A stretch of 64,000 nt of DNA from Harmothoe impar (lineage: Eukaryota; Annelida; Polychaeta; Phyllodocida; Polynoidae): the NCBI GenBank assembly GCA_947462335.1, contig OX381708.1:38939377-39003376 (forward strand), read 5' to 3'. This document shows positions 58,471-64,000 of the stretch, one piece after another. Positions within the stretch are counted from its first letter, which is position 1; every line of letters starts with the position of its first letter. Made by a program: the position numbers and the translations under genes. Below the pieces are notes generated by a model, which saw only the letters and a list, made by a program, of their open reading frames with translations, did no database searches and was not told the origin of the DNA.

Positions 58471-60539
58471 CAAAGGAAGTGGTAGGTTTTGGGAGGAGAT
58501 TGGAGCATGTAGAGGCTAAAGTGGAGCAGCGCAGGGCAGCATTCTATACAATCGATAAAGCAGTCAAGCCTGTCTTTTTGGTTCATTAGGCTTAAGTATT
58601 GCTATGGTGGTTTTTTGTTGTTGTTTGTTTGTTTGTTTGTTCATGTTGTCAGGCATTGCAGTAAGCCTACCTCCTCCATCATAGTCTCATTGTTATATAT
58701 AATAGTCTATTTGTTGGGGTTTTGACCATGTTTCCTGTAGTTGTCTCCAATGGTACCCACCAGGTGTGGTGGTGATGAGTGTGGCCAGGAGGCATAGGTA
58801 TAGTCTAGTTTAAGTCAGGTCAACATAACTCGCTTGCTGAGAAGTACTAGTTTTTATTACAAAGTTCATTCCCTGTATAGGAATAGTGGTGTGAGAAGTT
58901 ATATGTGAAGACACTCAGCCAACAGTAAACAGTATATACCTTCAATTCTAGGTGTGGTTTCCTCCTGTGTTTAGCCTCAATGCTGTACCCCCTGGGTGTG
59001 TGAGTGGGGTGTGTGGGACTGCTGGAGATCTGCCCTCTCCGGTGGTCTCCTGGGCTCTCTGCCTGGAGGAGGGGTGGACAGAGGGGTTATACGTGCTGGT
59101 ATTACATAAGTAACATAAGCTGGGTCTCCATTTAGAACCTGGTATTTCAAATTGACCAATGGGAGAGCAGGGTTTGCGGGTGTCTATATGCCGTAGACCC
59201 CATGGTCATTTAGGGTAATTAAAGGGTAATAAAATGGTCATTAAATACCAGGTTCTAAGTCGGATAGATCCCATTAACTCGTACAGGGATCTATCCTGAA
59301 CATAGACCTGGCTGTGTATGGGGGGGGGGGGGGGTGGCTGGTCAGTGGTTGGACCGGTTTTCACCTCTGGCAGTGGGCCCTGGAGTAGGATAGAAGGTGA
59401 GGGGAGGGGGGGGGGGGGTTGAGGGGAGTGTCTACATTTAGGCCAACACTAATTTCGATTTGAGGCCTGAAAAGGGTGTTAGATTTCTCTAACATCATCA
59501 GCCCAGCCTTGTGATATGTGGCCCAGTAAGCACTACCCACATTTTGAAGAAGAGCGCATCTCATGGTCATGAACCTTTACCCATCATGTCCATGCCTTTT
59601 TGATACATGCTGGGTTGATTGATAGTGTGTGCGGTTTAATGTCCCATTGGCCCACGATAAACAATCCAAACTTAAGCGTTTCACAAGTACGAGGGACTGG
59701 GTGGCCATCTCTGGGATGATTGAATCCATAAAGCTGAAGACAAAAATACTGCTCCTATGTGAAATTATCAAGGTATTGCATGGTAAATTCTGCTGTAATC
59801 CCGTTAAAAGCAGAGAAAATCACCTCAGTTTGCTCAATGGGCAGTGAGGAGGGATTATCACCAGCATGCTGATCATAAGCATCATAGTTCACAATATCAC
59901 ATCGTTTGAAAACAAAAGTTACTGATATCAAAAGTATTGTGTTGTAGATGCATTTTATAGATGTTAATTTTGTCTCTGATCTTAATTTACAATCTAAGAA
60001 ATCATAAAAGACATATGGACAAGCCATTATAATAATATGATGGATAACATTTTACTTTTAGGGCATGCAGCGGATCACAGAGACTCACAGTAACAAGAGT
60101 GTTGTTAATCCAAGATTTTGGCCCTGAGACTAGACAAATTTTTTCAAACTTTTTAGATCATTTCTATATTCCACATAGGGATTTGTAGGGATGACTAAGA
60201 GGAACAAGAAAATGGATGATATTTCTGTTCTATGTTGACTAATTTGCTGGCTATAGTGATCTAACTGCGGCTGCCATAATGCCAAAAAATGAGAAGAATT
60301 TGAGTAGAAATCCATCAAATATCATGATTTTTGCAAACTAACAAATATCATGTGGACCTCATAATATAACTAGTGCCCATAAAGGCATGAAAATCAAACA
60401 GTCATATACAAACATTTTAATGAGTCACTTTAAACCATATTTTGTAAAAAAATAAAAATAGAAATATATAAAATTTGGCCGCCATGATTTTTCTAAAATC
60501 TATACGCCTAAATATGGAGAAACAGCTGTTACGGTCGCG
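58471..60539. other. Gene-free stretch
   Basis: No recognised gene. A short inverted repeat TTTAGAACCTGGTATTT (about 59,132-59,148) and AAATACCAGGTTCTAAG (about 59,244-59,260) marks a small fold-back element. G runs lie near 59,320 and 59,405. Confidence 0.4.
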
Positions 60540-61230
60540 AAAAAGTCATCTGGATAAAGCGGGATTCTAACTAGGGATGTCATTGACATCCCGTTTTTGT
60601 TGATTCCGATAATCACGATTTTTGGTCTCGATTTTCCGATTTTTGTCGACGTTAAAATGCAGTAGAGAAAAGCATTAAATTAACCCATGGAATGTATATA
60701 TCCTACTGCATGTACATTTGAGCTATGATGTACTATCTATTTACATCCTCTTTTATCTGAAATGCCCCAAATTTTGTGGTAACGGATTGAAATGTGTTTC
60801 TCAGATTAATTGTTAGCCTTTATAAATTGAATTTTTAGTCTTGTTTTGGGCTTGTATTTTGTATTAGATGATATATTTGGTTCTAGTTGGAATTTTTACA
60901 AAATTCTTTCAGTTTTGAAAAGGGAATTCCTTCAGCTTTTCAGGGGTAAAATAGTGTATCGATATAACAATTTTCTCGATGCGATAATCGGAATTCCGGA
61001 AATTTCGGTACTTCGATTTGGAGTGTATCGATGACATTCCTTATTCTAACCCACGACCTCTAGACCCATGGGCTAGTGCTCTACCACTGAGCTACATCCC
61101 CATCCAACAACTTAACTGTGCAGTACGTTACTGAATCGGTATGGCATATATATGGGTGCAGGATTACCCAAGTGATACCCCCTTGCAGGTTTATCACCAA
61201 GGTGCAAGTAATTCGAGCCCCTCCACTACC
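60530..61230 (-). repeat. tRNA-derived repeat unit 1 (interrupted)
   Basis: The tRNA-like head (GATGTAGCTCAGTGGTAGAGC read on the minus strand; RNA polymerase III A-box type) is split in its B-box by the insertion at 60,572-61,042. The body continues with GTACGTTACTGAATCGGTAT and GATACCCCCTTGCAGG words. Matching units are at 61,370 and 63,541. Confidence 0.65.
60572..61042. mobile_element. hAT-like MITE with 8-bp target duplication
   Basis: ATTCTAAC occurs at 60,564-60,571 and again at 61,043-61,050. Between them is a 471-bp AT-rich element with ends TAGGGATGTCAT and ATGACATTCCTT (imperfect inverted). Removing it restores GCGGGATTCTAACCCACGAC, the pattern of the uninterrupted copies at 61,470 and 63,638. 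An eight-base duplication fits hAT elements. No transposase. Confidence 0.8.
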
Positions 61231-61370
61231 CCTACTCAGCTTACATCAACCCTTCTAGATTCGGAATTTCGAACATGTCCTTCTACGACTCGGTTGCTCC
61301 CAGATGGACGAAGGGTCCCATTCCTAGGACCCACTGGGGGCTGATCCTGTTTCCAAGGTCACCGAGCCCG

Positions 61371-61525
61371 TAGCAAGTTGTAACGCTTTCCTTCTGACCT
61401 GTCAACATGTCACTGTATCACGCGCAGTGTACATAATGGTCGCGGAAAAGTCATCTGGAGAAAGCGGGATTCGAACCCACAACCTCTAGACCCATGAGCC
61501 AGTGCTCTACTGCTGAGCTACATCC
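61371..61525 (-). repeat. tRNA-derived repeat unit 2
   Basis: Read on the minus strand: GTAGCTCAGCAGTAGAGC (A-box region), then a CAT-containing anticodon-like loop and GTGGGTTCGAATCCCGC (B-box with a good T-arm), then a non-tRNA tail to AGCGTTACAACTTGC. The acceptor stem does not pair, so it is a tRNA-derived SINE-like repeat, not a tRNA gene. The remainder of the unit resumes at 63,188 after a 1.66-kb insertion. Confidence 0.7.
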
Positions 61526-63187
61526 GGGGCATTTCACGGTATTTGGGACACAGAGGGCCAAAAATTATTTCATTCACAAGGCACTATTCTTTATATATTA
61601 TTGTTCCTCACATATTGAATTTTCATAAAAAGTAATGGTTTGACCAGGTTGATAAATTGACGATAGCGATATCGGGCATCGCTTAAAATGAACCCAGAAT
61701 TTGTGTGACGGACGGGACATTTGTTATTTGGTCCCTTATCAGAAATTACTTACTGCTGTTTATATTTCTCTACTTTATGATCATCAGTATGGACATCCCT
61801 AACATTTGAACACTTTTTAAAGTAATATTATTGATAGATTTGTAAGAATCTTGCATAATGTGTCCCTTCTGTCCCGTCCATCACTTTTTTTTCTGAAAAG
61901 TTACCCTTACAAAAAATATATTTGTTCAATACTTTCCTTACTCAGTTTTCTCTGTAACCTTGTCAAGCTCTTTCATATGATATAATTTTTATTTTGGTGA
62001 ATTGTCTGGAAATTTGTCAAAATGACTATCGATGACCATCGTGACGGACGGGACAAGACAGAATAAAAATCAGTAATTGGTGGAATACTCTTACAGAATA
62101 ACTTTAAAGTAAGCCTATCTTTACTCAGATGGTGTGCCACACTGGTACCAATATGATATCACATCCATTGGGTGATTATTTTGTGGAAAAAATGATAATA
62201 TCCTATGAAAACCAAAAATCTGTGACTTCCGGGCCTGTCCCGTCCGTCACACTGCTCCAATCCCACAAATTGTCAAAAGATGTTGTTAAATATCATTCAT
62301 TTCCAAATTAATATGTTTATACTGACCCAAATATACAATATATGTAGACAGATCAAAGAATTCATCACTTTAGCTCATAAAAATGTTGAAATCCCATTGT
62401 GACGGACGGGACATAAGCAGACAAGCCCAAGAAAAAATCTTAAAACAGTTGAAAATTGTCCATATTGTGTTCATTTCGGGTTTTTCTTTGGCCATATAGT
62501 ATAGATGATGATGGGGCATATGAATTAACTTCTTAATTTGGTTTTATGCTATCCAAATACTTTTTGAGCAATATTATTGGAAATTTTGACGATTTTTTTC
62601 CATATATCTTGTCTATGGATTATACTTCCTATGAAAATATAGATAAATTGACGAAATCTTTGGTGAAATGTATTCATCTAAATCCCATAAGTTGCAGAAA
62701 TGCAGTAATACCCTCTGTTGTCAGCTGTTAATTTTGTGAAGTGGTCTTGAAATGTAGTGGACAAACCTGTCCCGTCCGTCACACAGGCCCTGTCCCGTCC
62801 GTCACGTACACATTTATACCAGTATCCAAATAGATATTCAAGATATACTTTCCAGCAAATGATTAACTTGAAGGTCAAACTCTTAGTGACCTATTGTATT
62901 TGTATCTTAAGCATTTACTCTGTAAAATTCACAGACTTTTAGCAAAACATAAACCCTTCCAAAAGTCATGTCCACATTGTGTCCCGTCCGTCACGCTCCT
63001 TTAAATACTCACAGATCCTGTTCTAGACATGCTAGGTACATATATTTTACACAGAAATGTAGGTATTGTCCCTCTCTACATGCCTATTTCATAGCTCTAG
63101 TCATCCCATAAATACCCTGCCCCTTAGAAGGCAAAAACCTCTCTGATTTGTCCTGTCCGTCACAAACAGAATACTGTGAAATGCCCC
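61526..63187. mobile_element. 1.66-kb element with nine GTGACGGACGGGACA motifs
   Basis: Ends GGGGCATTTCACGGTATT and AATACTGTGAAATGCCCC are inverted. ATCC (or CATCC) is duplicated at 61,522-61,525 and 63,188-63,191, and its removal restores the unit seen in copy 1. GTGACGGACGGGACA occurs forward at 61,705, 62,041, 62,399 and reversed at 61,870, 62,236, 62,768, 62,791, 62,980, 63,149, with one or two mismatches in the 61,870 and 63,149 copies. No transposase frame is present. The family is not identified. Confidence 0.75.
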
Positions 63188-63293
63188 ATCCCCATCCGAC
63201 AACTTAACCGTGCCGTACGTTACTGGATCGGTATGGCATATATATAGGGGTGCAGGATTACCAGAGTGATACCCCCTTGCGAGTTTATCCCTT
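63188..63293 (-). repeat. tRNA-derived repeat unit 2, remainder
   Basis: The other half of the unit cut by the 61,526-63,187 element: CATCCGACAACTTAACCGTG, GTACGTTACTGGATCGGTAT and GATACCCCCTTGCGAG. Confidence 0.65.
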
Positions 63294-63540
63294 AGGCCTA
63301 AAAAGAAAAAAAGTTGTGTTCCGGTATCCCGACCGACCCTACGTTTTTGGGGCCGACCCTAATTTTTTTTGGACATTTTTGAAATTTTTGAGAGCATTTA
63401 TGAAATTTTTGCCGTTTTTACTACTAAAATTGACTTTTTTGACAAAAAAAAATTGTTAAAGAAAAAAAAAATCCGACCTACCGACCCTGTTTATTTTTGG
63501 CCATGTTACCGGAACACAACTTTTTTTTTTTTTTAGGCCT
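63294..63540. mobile_element. MITE with AGGCCTAAAA ends
   Basis: AGGCCTAAAAAGAAAAAAAG plus TTGTGTTCCGG at the left is inverted as CCGGAACACAA followed by a T run and AGGCCT at the right (247 bp). Inside, CCGACCCTA-type words repeat. It separates repeat units 2 and 3. Confidence 0.7.
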
Positions 63541-63815
63541 TAGCAAGTTGTAACGCTTTCCTTCTGACCTGTCAACATGTCACTGTATCACGCGCAGTGT
63601 ACATAATGGTCGCGGAAAAGTCATCTGGAGAAAGCGGGATTCGAACCCACAACCTCTAGACCCATGAGCCAGTGCCCTACTGCTGAGCTACATTCCTATC
63701 CGACAACCTAACCGTGCCGTACGTTACTGGATGGGTATGGCATATATATAGGGGTGCAGGATTACCAGAGTGATACCCCCTTGCGGGTTTATCACCAAGG
63801 TGCGAGTAATCCGAG
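63541..63815 (-). repeat. tRNA-derived repeat unit 3
   Basis: The only uninterrupted unit: tail GCAAGTTGTAACGCTTTCC, tRNA-like head at about 63,616-63,696 (minus strand), then CGTACGTTACTGGATGGGTA and GATACCCCCTTGCGGG to about 63,815. It serves as reference for the insertions in units 1 and 2. Confidence 0.7.
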
Positions 63816-64000
63816 CACCTACAAGGCTAATATTTGAGACTTACAAATTTTAAAGACTTTTATTTCATGGTGAATACGATCTATCAAGGTTAAACCTATG
63901 GGAGTGCAGTATGCCAGTAAAGCGTGCAATAACCCTCGGCCGAATTTTACGCTCTGGCCGCATTTCACCTTCCCAAGGGATGTTGGGGGGTTATGGGGTC
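63816..64000. other. Window end, partial repeat
   Basis: CTCGGCCGAATTTTACGCTC and GGCCGCATTTCACC near 63,936-63,969 resemble the stem of the hairpin at 10,582-10,734, so another copy of that fold-back element probably continues past the window. Confidence 0.35.

Noticed and set aside
61450..61530. Functional tRNA gene on the minus strand
   Set aside because: A-box, B-box and T-arm are good, but the acceptor stem does not pair, the anticodon loop is oversized, and the sequence recurs with the same flanks in three repeat units, so it is a tRNA-derived repeat.
61705..63163. CRISPR-like array of GTGACGGACGGGACA
   Set aside because: Motifs face both directions, intervals are far longer than spacers, and the whole lies in a transposon with inverted ends.

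Overview
The window is animal nuclear DNA. The genes are split by many GT-AG introns, and the space between them is packed with transposons, fold-back elements and minisatellites. The four host genes, the roughly 40% GC feel, the many tacatgta-type words and the mix of Ngaro, DIRS and tRNA-headed repeats fit a marine invertebrate. A lancelet (Branchiostoma) or another invertebrate deuterostome is my best guess, but the sequence alone does not prove the species.

Layout. (1) 1-23,000 has no host gene that I can recognise. It holds small inverted-repeat elements, a 15-bp minisatellite, a possible solo LTR, and a decayed Ngaro-type tyrosine-recombinase retrotransposon (4,511-13,559) inserted in a TA microsatellite and itself broken by nested elements. 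Two copies of a Helentron/pearl-like non-autonomous element carry different minisatellites. (2) 23,581-29,304, minus strand: an 11-exon Polycomb gene of the SCM family (SCMH1/SCML2-like; two MBT repeats, SLED and SAM domains; 608 aa). (3) 30,690-32,926, plus strand: a three-exon gene for mitochondrial complex I subunit NDUFB4 (122 aa), divergent from SCM across a 1.4-kb shared upstream region with TCTCGCGAGA and YY1-like sites. (4) 34,635-48,334, minus strand: a 13-exon gene for the Mediator kinase CDK8/CDK19 (448 aa). Its intron 11 contains a complete 5.3-kb DIRS retrotransposon with three open reading frames and the full inverted-terminal-repeat plus internal-complementary-region structure. 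(5) 48,893-50,165: a 5'-truncated LINE. (6) 52,037-56,844, minus strand: a nine-exon gene for GDP-L-fucose synthase (GFUS/TSTA3, 318 aa). (7) 57,000-64,000 has no recognised gene. It ends in three tandem tRNA-derived repeat units, two of which are split by younger transposons with readable target-site duplications.

The host genes are unrelated housekeeping or regulatory genes (chromatin repression, respiration, transcription, GDP-fucose synthesis) and look intact, with splice phases that join correctly throughout. The unusual content is mobile: the intact DIRS in CDK8, the split-repeat Ngaro, a 1.66-kb element with nine copies of a 15-bp motif spaced about 170 bp apart, and the minisatellite-swapping element pair.
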